From: Rhea pennata
Taxonomy: Eukaryota; Chordata; Aves; Rheiformes; Rheidae
Reading direction: 5' to 3'
NCBI RefSeq assembly: GCF_028389875.1
Contig: NC_084687.1
Span: 5,182,157 to 5,246,156, forward strand
DNA length: 64,000 bases
The notes beneath the pieces were generated by a model. That model was not told where the DNA came from, did not search any database, and saw nothing but the letters and a program-made list of their open reading frames with translations. Positions 26,201 to 39,199 of the stretch are shown here, piece by piece; positions within the stretch are counted from its first letter, which is position 1; each line of letters begins with the position of its first letter. A program made the translations under genes and the position numbers.

Positions 26201-28456
26201 GATCATAACTTCATTCTTTCTTTCACCTTTGCTGTCTAGGATAGTTGCTGCATAATTCTGGAGACCCAGCTCGGACTGAACTTGCCTGAAGTTGTTGTTA
26301 TGCTAAACAGTTTTTTAAATCTGGAGCTGAAAGAAACCTTGCTGTGTTATTATGGATTAAAATAGAGGAGGATTTAGACCTCAGCCCTGCTTATAGGGAT
26401 CACAATTCCTAGTTAATGAGATGGAAAGCAAAGGATTAACAACCGAACAAGTAGAGATGGGTTTGCAGGGCTGAGCCAGGTAGCAGTTCTCAAGGGCGAT
26501 ATGTGGGGACAAGTTTCTGCCTTGCCTCTCTAGTTCCCCTCAGTTCATATATGCTGCTGCCCATTAGATTGCATCCCATCGTTGTGCTGCTGGTGGTACC
26601 TGGGTCCTCTTGCTCCTTCTGTTTGGGGCCTTAGGAATGCAGCTTGGAGAGACCAGCCTGAGGGCACAGGAGAGGGCAAAGTCTTGATGGTTCAACTGTG
26701 TTCTTCACCTGAAGAAGCAGACCTTTGCATCTGTACAGAAAGCAGGCGAGGCTGGGCAATGAGCAGGCTATGGGCCTTGGGGCCAGAGAATGCGGACCTT
26801 GCATCAAAAAGTGTTGTCCAGCATCTGGTGCTTGGTAAAGTTTAATTGAGGACTGCTGACTTCTGAGGCTGCCAGAGAAGTATTTTGCTATAAGGATGGT
26901 GCTTTGTAATGTAAAGGTCTGAACGTATGTGGTACCGAGCACCTCCTAGTTTTGATGACTCTGGGGGAATCTGAGGGGGTTTGCCCTCATAGTAAAAGAA
27001 GGTCTGTGCAGTCTGGAGCAGGCCCACCTTGCTGGGTGGGCTTGTGCTGCTACAGGCACAGCTGTCCCTGATCACAGGCCACAAGTAATCTCATGTTCAA
27101 AGCCTGACACAGGCCTTGTCTGCCAAATACCTGGCGTGGGCTATCCCAGATGCTGCTCTCCCACCCTTGTTTTGGAAGCAAATACTGGTCCTTGCTGATG
27201 CCTGCTTAAGAGGGAGCATAACCCAGAGGCTTGGTGCAAGATACTTAGTCTCAGCTGCATGATGTTGTGGCTGGAGGTTCCTTTGTGTTCCTGGGAGGGT
27301 TTCTCCTGAGTTATGCCTCCATGACTGTACGTTTTGCTAGCTTCCAGCATGGGGAGTGATGGGTTGCTACAGACCTAAGTGACAGCAAGCATGACACTCC
27401 CTCACTGTCAAACCACATGCTATATTGATCCTGAAATGCCCAGGCACTGATGGGCAAGGTTGGCAACTGCAGTGTGAGTTGTGGAGTGGGTAGTACTCCC
27501 CTTTAACCTGCAGAAAATGTAGTGAAATCCTTTCTGCTAAAATGCTTACTTTTCCTAACCATCCCAGTGACCTTGAGTAGCTCACAGTTAAGTGAATGTA
27601 ATGCCTCTTTAAATGAAGGAACTGCTTAATGCACTGACCTGTTGCTCATGTTTTTCCCCTTCCTCTCTTCTCCCCCCCACTCCCATATAGTCTCTCTGAG
27701 AAGGGAAAAAGGCTTCTGTGTTTTAGGCATTATTTAGAGAGCAGCAGTCTTAAAAGCAGAAAGCTTGAATGCTTGTTCAAGTTGCTTGATGCCCTGGTGC
27801 TGTTTGCATCTGAATGCACAAGTGGGATGTACACTGACTTTTATTCCAGGTAAGATCTAAGTATGTATTAGAGATGCATGAAAACACAGATGATGGTGGG
27901 AGCCTGTCAGATTATTGAGAGCATCTCAACCCCAAACTTCAGCAAGGAAAAATGCTTAGAGTGATTTATTCTGAGTTAGCAGGAAAGGATGAAAATGTCC
28001 ATGGGTCAGGGAATTATAAGGAAATGAGTGCAGATGGACGGAAGAAAGACTGAATCAGGGCATTTCCAGAGGAGATGGTTCAAGATAATAAATAACTTGA
28101 TAATAAGTGAATAAATCATTCGGTATTGATAAATTCAAGATAGGTCAGCAACGGGATCTCAGATCAGGAATCTCAGGAGCGTGGCAAAAAAGCGGGCTTT
28201 TCCTGGTGCCCCACTGGGGTTTTATTTTGTGGTTTCCCCTGTGGTTTCCCCAAATTTCCCATTTGGTTCAGGCTCCAAAGCAGCTGCTACTGCTCAGAAT
28301 GCGAACGCGCCCCGTAAATAGTGTGCGCGGATTGAAGGGGGGACAGTGACACCACTACCGAGTTGCTGCGTGAGACGTGTTTGGTCAGGGTGACGCGGGT
28401 TTCCGGGGAGCCGTTCGCCTCCGCCCTCCCGGAGGGGCGATCAGAGGCTTTTCCTG
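23201..28456 (+). other. Intron 1, proximal part: no gene recognised
   Basis: Composition falls to ordinary levels after the island. Only short chance frames. A strong acceptor immediately followed by a donor motif lies at 27849/27850. Confidence 0.6.
27834..27855 (+). promoter_or_regulatory. Zero-length acceptor/donor motif (recursive splice site candidate)
   Basis: CTGACTTTTATTCCAG is followed without a gap by GTAAGA: a pyrimidine tract and CAG acceptor abutting a good donor, the pattern of ratcheting sites in long introns. The branch-like CTGAC is close (12 nt) to the junction, which weakens the case. Confidence 0.3.
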
Positions 28457-28620
28457 CTGCGCGGGGCGCTGCGCGGGGCGCTGCGCGGGCGCTGCGCGGG
28501 GCGCGGCAGCTCTCCAGGGTGCTGAAGAGCCGCCGCGGAGCTTCAGCCTGTTGCTGCTCTCCCTCTTGCCCTCCCCTGCCCTTTCCGTGCCTGGGAAGGA
28601 GGAGAGACAACAGGAATAAG
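28300..28620. promoter_or_regulatory. Small GC-rich/CpG-rich island in intron 1
   Basis: An isolated CpG-rich patch in otherwise AT-richer intron, containing the 12-bp minisatellite at 28457-28503 and bordering a CR1 fragment. Confidence 0.45.
28457..28503. repeat. 12-bp GC-rich minisatellite, four copies
   Basis: Four tandem copies of CTGCGCGGGGCG with lengths 12, 12, 11 and 12; the third has lost one G. No other copy seen in the window. Confidence 0.92.
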
Positions 28621-28639
28621 CTGAGACGTGAGCTTGCAA

Positions 28640-28835
28640 CCTCAGGCAGTAGAACAGGTTACCTAGAGAGGCTGGGCAATCTCCAACCTCGGAGATTTTT
28701 TTTTCAAGACCGGACTGGATAAAACCCTGAGCACCATGATGGTCTGACCATCATGACACAACTGATCCTGCTTTCAGCTGGTAGATAAGCTTGCTGTGAT
28801 CCTTTCCAACTGGAAATATTCCATGATACTGTGTT
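28640..28835 (+). mobile_element. CR1 LINE 3'-end fragment
   Basis: Landmarks of the CR1 3' end occur in order: GAACAGGTTACCTAGAGAGG, TCAAGACCGGACTGGATAAA, CTGATCCTGCTTTCAGC, GATCCTTTCCAACTGGAA, and a terminal ATTCCATGATACTGTG equal to two degenerate 8-bp units. CR1 is the main retrotransposon of birds, crocodilians and turtles, and copies are usually 5'-truncated, as here. No open reading frame remains. A 9-bp inverted repeat (28735-28743 and 28747-28755) lies inside. Confidence 0.88.
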
Positions 28836-28839
28836 ACTT

Positions 28840-31800
28840 TAAGGGTTTCTATCAACAGGAGCCAGAACAGAACCCTCCCTCTCTGGATCGCTTTGGGCAC
28901 CTTTTGCCTAGCACAAAGATTGCCTGCCATATCTTATAAAAGTATAAAATAACTATTTTCTTTAATTCTTTTTTTTTCTTCATACCCTCCATGAGTGGGG
29001 GAGTGGAATTAGTGTACTGTCATCCCCCACACACCCTCCATCAAAAAAAACCCTGAAAAGCTGAAAGCCAGCCCTGAGTCTTGACTTGTTCCTGGAAGCT
29101 TTGCATGTAGTCTGCTCAGCTAATGAGGAGCTGCCTGTGCTCTGGTGTGTGAGTGGTATAAAATGTCACTCTTCCTTGAGCAATCTAGATGATTAGTACT
29201 TGGAGCCAGCCTGCGCCTTCTTGTTCCACAGGCTCTTAACAGTTCCTCAGTAGGGTATGGTACTACCAGCCACCTCGTGTTTAATTACACAGCCCTGTTT
29301 GTGATAGCAGGGAGAGTTACTAATATGCCTAACAACACTGCATGGCTCTGCAGTTGATAAAGACACATCTGTATGCTGAGCTGTACCCTTATTGAGTTAA
29401 GGGCATAGAAAAAGCCCTCTTTCTTGCTGTCACTTAAATGGTGTCAGGATTCGTGAAATCTTGCTTTCAGATTCCTAACAGACCCAGCAACAAAGACTGC
29501 TTGTTGCAAGCTCATTGGCTTCTGTTTCAATCCCTGTGACGTGTTCACAGATGTGTGCAGGCAAGTGGGAGGGAGAGGGGACTGAGAGAACTGATGCTTT
29601 GTAGCCATGCACATGTGATGGCATGTATGGGACCCCTGAAGCTCCTCTTAGGCCAGCCTTCCTTTCCTGATGCATCTGGCACACCCCAGACCATGTTTTG
29701 GCACTTTCATTCTAAGCAGCCTGTGTGTGGCTGAATTGCAAGTCTTGCAGCATGGCTGGGGACTGGAATCTTGGCTTGTGTTTTTCTCCCATTGCAAATG
29801 CAAAACAGCACAGATAGCTAGGATTTGATGCCCTCTGCAGTGAAGCTATGCATGTGAGTGTGCATTGAGAGCAACCTCATGAAAACCATAGCAAGTCAAC
29901 CTATTCAGTTAATAGCTACTCCTATTTCCTTCCTCCATTGTATCTACTAAATATGGATTATAATATTTTTAAGAAGCTCATCTGGACTTTCAGTCAAAAT
30001 TGGGTATCCCCATGCCTATGCTAAGCGAAGCTGAAATTAGGGTTAGTTCAAACGTGTATTAGTTGGTACAAAATGCATGGGCTGCACTTATTAGAATATA
30101 TTTAAATGTGTACAGTAAACCTTCGAAATACTGTGTTGCATATCACAGCCTGACATCTTCTATTGACAGCTCGGGTATCCAGATGCCAAGGCCCACAGGG
30201 TTTTATTTTCCAGCCCTCTCGGCAGCTGGGTCCATGGTTGTGTATTTGTGGTTGACCTCGTCTGAATTCTCCTGACCATAGTGACAGCTGTGAGGCTAAT
30301 CTGGCTTGAGCCTGGCATAGCAGGCTTCTCTCTAATATTGTGTTTCATGGGCTGTGCTACCCTTGTCTGCCTTGCTGCTCTAACCTTCCTCTCCAAACAG
30401 ATCAACCTTTCTACAAAGCTCTGGTTTTTGAATGGAGGTAAGACTCCTGTGACTGCCAGGGGATGAGCTGGGAAGCTTGTGCTTTCCAAATATTCCTAGC
30501 AGGCTTTTTACCCATGAGATCCCTACATGTGTTCAGATGTAGTGCTGCTTCCTTCCTCGTAACTTGCTTTGCAGGGCAAACAAACGTGAATTACGTTTGT
30601 GCCTATAAAATGGCTGTGATCTATGACCTATGCTAATATGTTTTACAGCCAACATTATCACAAGTAAAAGAGAAATTAGGGACTTGTTCAAAAATAAATA
30701 AAACCCGATCACAAAACTTCAGTTTAAGCAATTGCAGAAACAGGTTAGTTAAATTCAATGAAGTGATTGTGGTCCTCACTACTGGGGAGGGATGGTGCTT
30801 TTCTGGAGCTGTATAACTGGGAAATTTGATGCAGTGAATTTCAGCGCTCTCCTTGTCATCTAGTTGTTCCCGAGCACCTATTACCTTGGGAATTAACTTG
30901 CTGCTCTAGTTACTTGCTGAAGAGCATGTTTATAATGGCAGTTACACAGCACTCAAATCCGTGGTCCTTTGGAGGATAAGGAGCTCGCCCTAACGGTCTG
31001 AGGTAGGGCTTGGGAGGTGAGGGGCTCCCCGGTTGAAGGGACCAGTCAAAACAGAAGAGCCTAAGAATGAATCTCAAATAATTGTATGTTTGCTCAGTCT
31101 GAGAGGCAATACAATTAACAATAAGATAAAGGGTGGCTCTGCAAGGCACCTAATTGCTTTTTTTTTTTTCCTCCAAATGTCAGCTTGTCAGCTCTCATTT
31201 AGTCTTCATTCAATCTGGGCTTTGCCAGAGCAATGTCTGGTTTTAAATGGCCTTTGCTTCTCCTGGTGCCTTTGAAAAATCTTCTCCTTCCTTGTTCTTG
31301 GCAGTTGCTGGTAGCCCAGCTACTACTTTGTTTCCTCTTAGACGTGATCTTACTTCCCAGAACATGATGTTAGTGCATTGACGTATGTGTGTGTAACACT
31401 TGGCAGGGATGGAAAAAATAACATCACAATCATAGACAATCCTGCACAATATCTTGGCTTGTGTAGGATCAGACATGAACGTCCTCATCTGTTTGTATTC
31501 TTAAATATACCACTGTTGTTGTCTTGTCCCTAACCTGGAGCATGGGGCTGATGTGTGTTAATAGCAGTGTAGTGAACAGTAGGAAAGAATCTGCCTCTTA
31601 GAGGTTTGAAATCTAACCCCCCTCTGAGCTTGAAAATCTCTCTGGACCGTGCCCGTACTGTGACAGTGATCTGAGAGGCTTGAACTTGGGTCTGTTCATC
31701 TAAGAGGCAGGTTGAAAAGGTCTGCAGTGCATTAACTGTCTGAGAATGTCTTGCAAGCACTGCTCTTGCTGCAAGTGATGTGAAATCATCATGATGCCAG

Positions 31801-33835
31801 ATGCTCTGCTGCAGGGAAAAGGTGCATCTGCTGAGCAGAGGAGTTGACCTAAGGTAGAGTTAGTGCAGCTAGTTCAGGTCCTGGGAGCAGGACAGCACTG
31901 AGATTGGTGTCTCACTAATTACTCTTTAGTTTTGCACTGGCACGGGGCTTGATGCCGACAGCTATACTGGTAGCTAATTAAATCTAGGATGCTGCTATCA
32001 ATTGGTATGAATCCACAGGGATTACTGTTACACACGTATGACTTAGTATGATGTAGACCCCTGTTTGCTGATGTCAGAGTGGGACCTGCCTGTATGCAGA
32101 CAGCCAGAGGCTCCTTGGATCGGAAGAAGTTCTTGTTGCCTTTGCAGCTTGCTGGATCTTTGCTGATATGTGGCTGAAAGGTCCTGTAATTCACTGCCAG
32201 TCCTCTGAGCAATGCCACAGCCTTTAAATCTGCATTCTTTTGAAGTAAAAGAAATATTATGATGTATGACTCCAGAAAGGGTAAAGGGATATTTCATAGG
32301 AATGACAGGGACAGTCGCCTAGAAGGGATAACAGCCCTCTTCCTTTTAAGCCCTTTTATTTTCTTGAAGCTGCCACCTGAATTAGGTTGTCTGAGCTGAG
32401 ATGGTGAAGTGGGATGTCAGCTGTTGTGCTCACATCTTAGACATGGGTGCATTTATAACACGGGTCTTGCGCAGCATCTGTTCCTAGGCCAAGTGTGGTG
32501 AGAAAGGAATCACAGGTATCTTCTACTTAGTTACCTCAGTTTAGGAGTCAAGGTGGAGAAGACTTCATTAAGCAAAGATGATGATGGTCTCTTGGTTGCA
32601 AGCTGCTTTTTGCCATTCTGAAAACTTAAATCTCTGGTAAATGAATGCAAAGCATGTGCTACTGCAATCAGGTGCTCTTTCCTGCAGGTCCTTGTAGTGT
32701 TGGAGGTGCCTCACTGAAAGTGGGGCGAGTTGGGTAGCAGCATTTCTCACTGCTCACGAGGCCTGTGTTACCCTACGTGTGAAGGAGCAGGCGAGGAGGT
32801 TCCTTGGGGTCGGATACTCGGTCCTCCCCCCTGCACAGTGGCCCTTGGCTGGGCTTAGGGATGCTGGTTTGTGATGATGCTTGACTTTGAGCTGCTTTTT
32901 GTCAATGTGCTGGCACTTGCCAAGAGTTGAACCAGACAAGCAGACACCCTTTGGAAAGAACCTCCTCAAACAAAATGAGCAAATAAGAGGAAAAGCGAAG
33001 CTTCCAGGTGCCCCCATAAGTTTTTAGCCTGACAGGATCTCATTCTGGTTGGGAAGGTGTATTGGTAACGAAAACTCCGCTGTTGTGGAGAAGGTTGATT
33101 TGTGACTGCAGGCAGGAGTTGTGAAGAGAAGCTGGAGTCCAGGGTCTTCCCAGCTGCACGTTCCCGCCAGCGAGCGCGAAGAGCCAGCTCCCCTGCCAGC
33201 CTCCCTGCACCAGCACTCAGCTCTGCTGCACTTCTGTTTTCTGTCAGCGGAAGCAATAGGGAGCAACATAGTAGCTGCCATCGCAAGAAGGTATTTAACC
33301 AGCACTGACCAGCATGTGCATATCATGAGCAGAGATTAGCATCATCCTTGTGTTTGAGGCAGGCAGCACAAACACAGTGTCAGCTCAAGCCACACGTTGT
33401 ACATGAGTTCAGTGAGCAGCAGTGCGTCACTTCCATTTAGCGTAGCCTTGGACGGTGCCCTCGTGACTGACCGGTCAGGACAGCCAGCTCTGGTCTCCCC
33501 CTGTCCTCGGCTTAGTCTGTGATAAGTTGGAAAATGGCATTGATGAACTTTTCAGTGTTTAATCCGTGACGTGCTTGGTGTGGCTTGATTTGAGTGGCTC
33601 TGGGCTGCCTGCAGTGGCACAGAGCATCAGTTGAGCTATTGCTACCCATTTAAGATTGGAAGGCTGAAAACTGCTCCGCATTACTGTGTGTAGCCATGCT
33701 GGGGGCAGCTTGCAGCAGGGAGGGCAATGCTTACCCTCTCTGCAGCTGGCTGCAGGTGTACGAGGGCCAGGTAATATAAAGATTGTTCCTTAAACTACTG
33801 CCAAAAGCTACTGGAAAATATTCTGTGGAACAAAA
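28840..33835 (+). other. Intron 1 segment: no gene recognised
   Basis: Ordinary composition with short chance frames and small A/T runs. No repeat family recognised by eye. Confidence 0.55.
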
Positions 33836-33837
33836 CT

Positions 33838-33990
33838 GGAAGTGTTGCTTCTAATCCCCAGCTCTGCTACCAGGAAGCTGTGACCCTGAAGTAGCCATTT
33901 AAGTGCCATGCCTCAGTTTCCCCATATGTGGACAAGAGGGGTTGTCCATGTTGCAGAGACTGGCATGTGTTTCTCTTTCTGTGAAGAAAC
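33838..33990 (+). repeat. MIR-family SINE relic
   Basis: Contains TAATCCCCAGCTCTGCTACC, GAAGCTGTGACCCTGAAGTA, CATGCCTCAGTTTCCCCATA and a GGGTTGT-like element, in the order of the MIR consensus in forward orientation. Confidence 0.78.
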
Positions 33991-36900
33991 CTTTTGAAGC
34001 TCTCTGAAAGGAAGTACTGGGAAGGCACAAAACATTTAGTCTGTGGGCTCTTGAATGCATTAAATCACTGTCTTTGCCTGGTTCAAGTCAACATATGTCA
34101 ACCAATTTGCAATAAATCTTGGTTCTTGATAAAAAGGAGCTCTTGCAAAGTAAAATAGCGAGTGCAGTCATCAATGATAGGACACATGCACAGCAATAGA
34201 AGTTACATGCCATAAAGCAGAAAACCACTGCTATACAACAGAAATCCAGTTTCTCCCTAACGCTGCCTATTGTCCGGTTAAAAAAGGGGGGTTGTTTCAG
34301 CTGTGTTGGTGAAGCTCTCTTGTGTTGATTCTGAATGGATGTTGAGATGGGGAAAGGCAGATGGAGCCCCATGGTGCAACTGCATCCCGTAACAGGGTGG
34401 GCAGAGTTGGCCAGATGTCAGGTGGAGCTGGTGTGACTGGTTTGGGTTCAGACTGCCCAGCTCTGGCCAAAGGCTGGCGCAAGCCTTTCCCCGCAGGCAC
34501 GCCGGCTGTGTGGCCTGTGCTAGATGAGACTGCAGAGGGGGATTTCTGGTCTCAGGCAAGTGAATCTGACACCTGACTAAAAACCTAATTGTCCTGGTGC
34601 CGAGGGACCCTGTGCAGCTCAGAGCAATGTGTGCTACCATCTTGCTACTTCTGAATTGCAATCTGTGACAAAGCCATAGTCGTCTTCAACACCGGGCTCC
34701 AGAGGGTGAAAGAAAAGCTTTTGGAGCTTGGTTGCATCAGCATGTGCTTGAGTCTAATTATAGCCATGTCCTGGCAGCTGTGGCTCCAGCAGAGGTGGAG
34801 AGGGAGCAGTAGGGTCCCCGGCCAGCTGGAGGGGTGCACCCCGGACCCCATGCTGTTGGCGTTGTGCCCCAGTATGACGGTGCAGGCCGTGTTTTGCTCA
34901 GCCTGTGCAAATCTGCCTGGGCTGTGGCTGGTGGCTGAGGCCCCATTCTTGGGCACAGAGGGTCTGTAGGGTCCTGCCCTGCAGCAGGGTGTGCTGGGTG
35001 GGATACAGGATGCGGTCAGAGGTTTGTGATGAGCTTCTAGGCTGGAAAAGAGTACTGAGATAAGAATATTGCACAGCTGTGATTTAACAAGAGGAGCAGC
35101 AATGTTCCAAAGAAAGCTAAAGAGGCACTAAACTATTAAACAGGGCTTTTGGAGGGTTTTTAGAATACAACTTGAAGTGCTAATCAGTCAGATAAAAGGC
35201 CTTTTCCTTTTGGAGAGGCACTAAGGCAGGGCAGGAAGCGATTTGCCTGTAGTTGTGGTAAGACGAGAATTCCTGGGTTTTATGCTATATTCGTATTCCT
35301 TCCCCATACCCCCTACAAGAGTAGGAAGCGAGATCCCACTGAAGGGCAGCAAGTCTCCTGTCTGCATGGGGCAAAATCTTGTCTGAGGTCTGGTCTCCTC
35401 CCGTAAAGGACAGCAGACAGAAAAACAAAACTGAGAACCTGCACCAAGCACGAATACCAAAAGGAGCCATCTGCTTTCCCCTGTGGCCTGTCCTTTGTCA
35501 CTGCTCCGGGCAAAGTGTGGCATTTCAGCAGTCCCGATCCCCCAATGAGATCCTAAAAGCAACCTTCGTAGTTGATCAGCTTTAATGTGCAACCACTTAA
35601 CTTTTTATCAGCACCTCTGACCTTTTGTTTTTGTTAAATCTCTGAGTGTCTCTGTACCCATAATCAATAATTTTGTCAATTCTAGTCTGAGCCTATTGCA
35701 AGTTTCTGTGGAGACAGATGTGAAGTGACAGGTCTCCCTTGTTTGATCTGACCCAAGTGACTCCTTGCTCCCGTGATTTCCTCTCTGGAGAGCAGATGTC
35801 TACTGCTGCCTTTAAAATGCCCTCTGCTGCTCACATGTCCCACATCCCTCTGCAGGTCCCTGCAGGACAAAGGCAGAAGAGAAATTTGGTTAGTTTATTC
35901 TGTTAAGGAACTTTGCAGGATTGTTAAAATCATTCTAAGAAAGAGGTCTGTAGGGCTAATCAAGGCAGCGCTGTGTTAACTTTCGTGTGCTCCCTTATCA
36001 AGGTGTAATGAATGCATCTGATTTAAAAAGGCAGCTTCATTCTAAGCTAATGGTTTTCTAACTGCTGACTAGGGCACATTTAGTCCTTGAGAAAGCATCA
36101 GGTATGAGCAGCAGAAGGAATTCAGAATTTTTTTCCCTTGCCATGACTGCTGATTTGTGGGCCTCTTTCCAGTGAATTGGCTGTTGCAAAAAGCCAGCCC
36201 TCCTCCAGCAGCTGATTCTCTCTGAAACATGACCACTTCTGAAAGTGTCTTTGGACTTCTCTCAGGAGAAAAAAGAACCAGCAATGTCAGACTCTTCTTG
36301 CTCAGCGCAAACCTGTAAGCGATCAATGGGATTTCAAGGTCCTGAAAAAAGAACATGGCTTATTTTCCCTGGGGAATCTTTATTTTTCCTCATTATTTCC
36401 TATCTCCCAGGCCTGCAGCTTGTGCTCTCCCCAAGTTAAAGCTATAGAGATATTGGACTGAGTTAATCCCTAGTGATTTCATTCATCTTCAAGCAGGGAT
36501 GAGTTTTTGCTGGCAGTGAGCCCTGCTTCTGACCACCAGCCTCCACTTTCCGTGGCAGGACTGAGGCCATCACCTCCTGCCAGCCTTTCCATCCATCCCA
36601 CAGCACCTCTAATGTGCTGTCTGACCTGTCCATCACTAGCAGGAGATGTTCCGACTCGGCAGCATCCCACTGCTGTCTGGAGCGCAGGTCTCCGAGTGCT
36701 TTTGCGCTGCAAGGGCGATGGTGCTGATGTGCTGTCTGCATCTCGTGGGAGTGCACTGCGCTGGAAAGGTCAGGATCTGGGGTTACCCCCCAGTTCTGGT
36801 GGATGACTGTAAGGGGTCAGGGTAGTGCCCTGGGGGCATCGCTAGGAGATGCCACGTGGATACTGCAGCCACCTGGCAGCCACAGCCCCGCAGAGCGGCG

Positions 36901-38840
36901 CGGACAGACCCAAACCCACTTTTTCTTGCACAGAGAAGTGAAGAGGCTGTGGCCTCACTAGCTGCCAGGTACAGGAGCAAGAATCGAGGCCAGACCAGGT
37001 AATTCTGGGAATGTGGCAAGATATAGTGGCTCTGGGTGCCATTAAGCCTGACATCCTGCAGCATGACCGGGTCTGCAGCAGCAGTACCAGCTCCTGAAAC
37101 CCGTCCCAGCTGTTGCCCTGAGGTGTGATGGTGTGAAATGATGGGGCGAGGGGTATGGTCAGCAGTGGAAATGGGCCACTGTAGCTGCTTTTTGCAGCAG
37201 CTGCTGGTGTCCCCGGTCTAGATGCAGCTGATTGGCCTCATCTTCCATCTGGGAAGTGGTGCTGTGACCGGCAGCGTAGCTGAGTGCCCTGGGCCACGGC
37301 TAGGTGCAGCAGAAGTGCTGGTGATTTCTGTAGCAGCCTGTTCTGCTCAGTTTCCCATATGCTGCCCCACATCGTGTTTGATTGCTTTGGTATTGTGGTG
37401 GTTCAGCCGAGGATCTGCATTAGGCAATCTTTACAGATTAGAAGTAAATCAATTTCTAAACTCGGTTCTTGCTTATGTCTCTTTAATGTTTACTCTTCAG
37501 GAGACTGGATTGTGTTTTAATTTCCCTGAATAGCAGGAAAGCATTGCCTGAATACAGGGAGAAAATAGAGGTAGAAGTAACTAATCAAATACCAGGAATG
37601 TGGCTAGTGGTTTCAAACCCCAAAAGCCCAGTCTTGCTCTCTACATCCCATTGCATTGGAGCTCTGTATCCTTCTCACTTCTAGTCCAACTCTAATTTTC
37701 TAGTGATTTGAAAATCTGTTTGGGATTGGCTTGTCCATTGGCAATGCCCAATCCAAATAATCCAGATCAGCAAAGCTGACTGTGTAATTATCTCTGCAAC
37801 TACTCTCTGTTAATGAGAAATACAGATAGCAGAGCCGAAAGGAAATCAGTTTGTGGTGGTTACCATGCCCTTTCATAGGGGGAGAAAGGATTTGTTTGGC
37901 GTATTTTTTGTTTTATTTAAATTTCATTTCATTGTGTTTATGATTAACTGTCACCAATAATGTTCTAACCAGCTGTTCGAGGCTTAAGGTTACTAGATGT
38001 GTAATTGCCCTTAAAGGGTGAGTTTTGCAGCGCTGTGTGGAAATGCCTGTGCTCTTGTTCATTGGGGTAAGAACACACCCCAAGGGAGCTGTAGCTGCCC
38101 TTGCTGCAAACAGCAGGTTTTTGATACGTGTGAGCCGGGAGGAAGGTGCATCCTTGGAGGGCACCTTCGGTCTCTGGATGCAAAATGACCTAAGTGCTTT
38201 CTTAAAAAGGTTTCATCTGACCTTTCCGAGGGGCTTGGATCTCCGGGTGAAGAAGTGCCTCCTTCCCTGGAGGAGAGGCAATACCACACAGGCTTTTCTA
38301 CTTGCACCCATTCAATCAGGAAAATGGAAGCAGCATTTTGATAAGACAGCAGCGAAGCTGTGGATGAGCTTGGTCAGTTCCTCATCTGAAGCTGCAGAAG
38401 GGAGCTCTGTTTTCTCCTTAGGTTTTATCACGTCTTGTCTGTCTTGATTAGTCAGAATCTCCTGTCCTTCACTGGGAAACTCCTTTATTTATGTATTTTT
38501 TATTCTCTGCAGAAGTCTGTAGTTAAGTTTGTGTACGATCCTCCAGGGAAATTGGGCTGCCCATATTTCATTTAGTGACTTCAAACAATTAACCTAACAA
38601 AGATTCCTCTCTCTCCCCTCCTACCCCCATCTGTTTCCTAATTACCAGTGGAACTGGGATATGTACGCAGACTGTGCTCGTTATTCTTTTTTTTTTTTTT
38701 TTTAATTAAATTGCCTCTCATATTTTGTGGTTGGTTCTTTAAAAGCTTTGAGTTGCTACCAGGAAAACATAAAACATCATGAGAGAATGAGCTGGAAAAG
38801 CATCAGAGATTCAAATCTGGGAAATCTGGGGGCGCTTTTT
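33991..38840 (+). other. Intron 1 segment: no gene recognised
   Basis: Apart from the possible MIR relic at 35.2 kb and poly-T at 38687-38703, nothing recognised. Confidence 0.55.
35212..35300 (-). repeat. Possible MIR-like SINE relic (partial)
   Basis: Read on the + strand, GGCAGGGCAGGAAGCGATTT, then TGCCTGTAGTTGTGGTAAG, then GAGAATTCCTGGGTTT follows the reversed MIR core (GTGACTTGCCCAAGGTCACA ... GGGATTCGAACCCAGG). Short and diverged. Confidence 0.4.
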
Positions 38841-38856
38841 TTTCCCCCCCCCCCCC
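38836..38856. repeat. T8-C13 polypyrimidine tract
   Basis: Eight T then thirteen C, located almost exactly where the sequence switches from AT-richer to CpG-rich. Confidence 0.95.
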
Positions 38857-39199
38857 ATGTTGGAGCTGGAACACAGACTAATTTCAGCGCTGCTTTGGGA
38901 TCAGCCCAGAGAGACGGGGACAGGCTGCCCTGGATACGAGCTGGCTAAACTCCAGGTGCTGCCGGAGGCAGGCTGGCACGTGTGCACCTTCGTTTCGGTC
39001 TCGCTGGGCTTTCGAGGTGATGGAGGGAGCTGCTGCGTTCGTAGCAGGCGGTGAACGAGCGGAGTTCGGAGGCGTTGAGTAACACGCTGCTTGCAAGCTT
39101 TGCTGTGCCTGGTAGCTCCAGTTAGCACCGTGTCCCCAAGGAAAACGGTGGTTAAAGCCATGCGAAGATGATGTTGGGTCGCTTGGAGGGGAAGGCTGA

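Noticed and set aside
30281..30466. Short hydrophobic frame resembling a membrane protein
   Set aside because: Sixty-one codons, no paired exons, no conserved motif. Pyrimidine-rich DNA encodes hydrophobic residues by chance.
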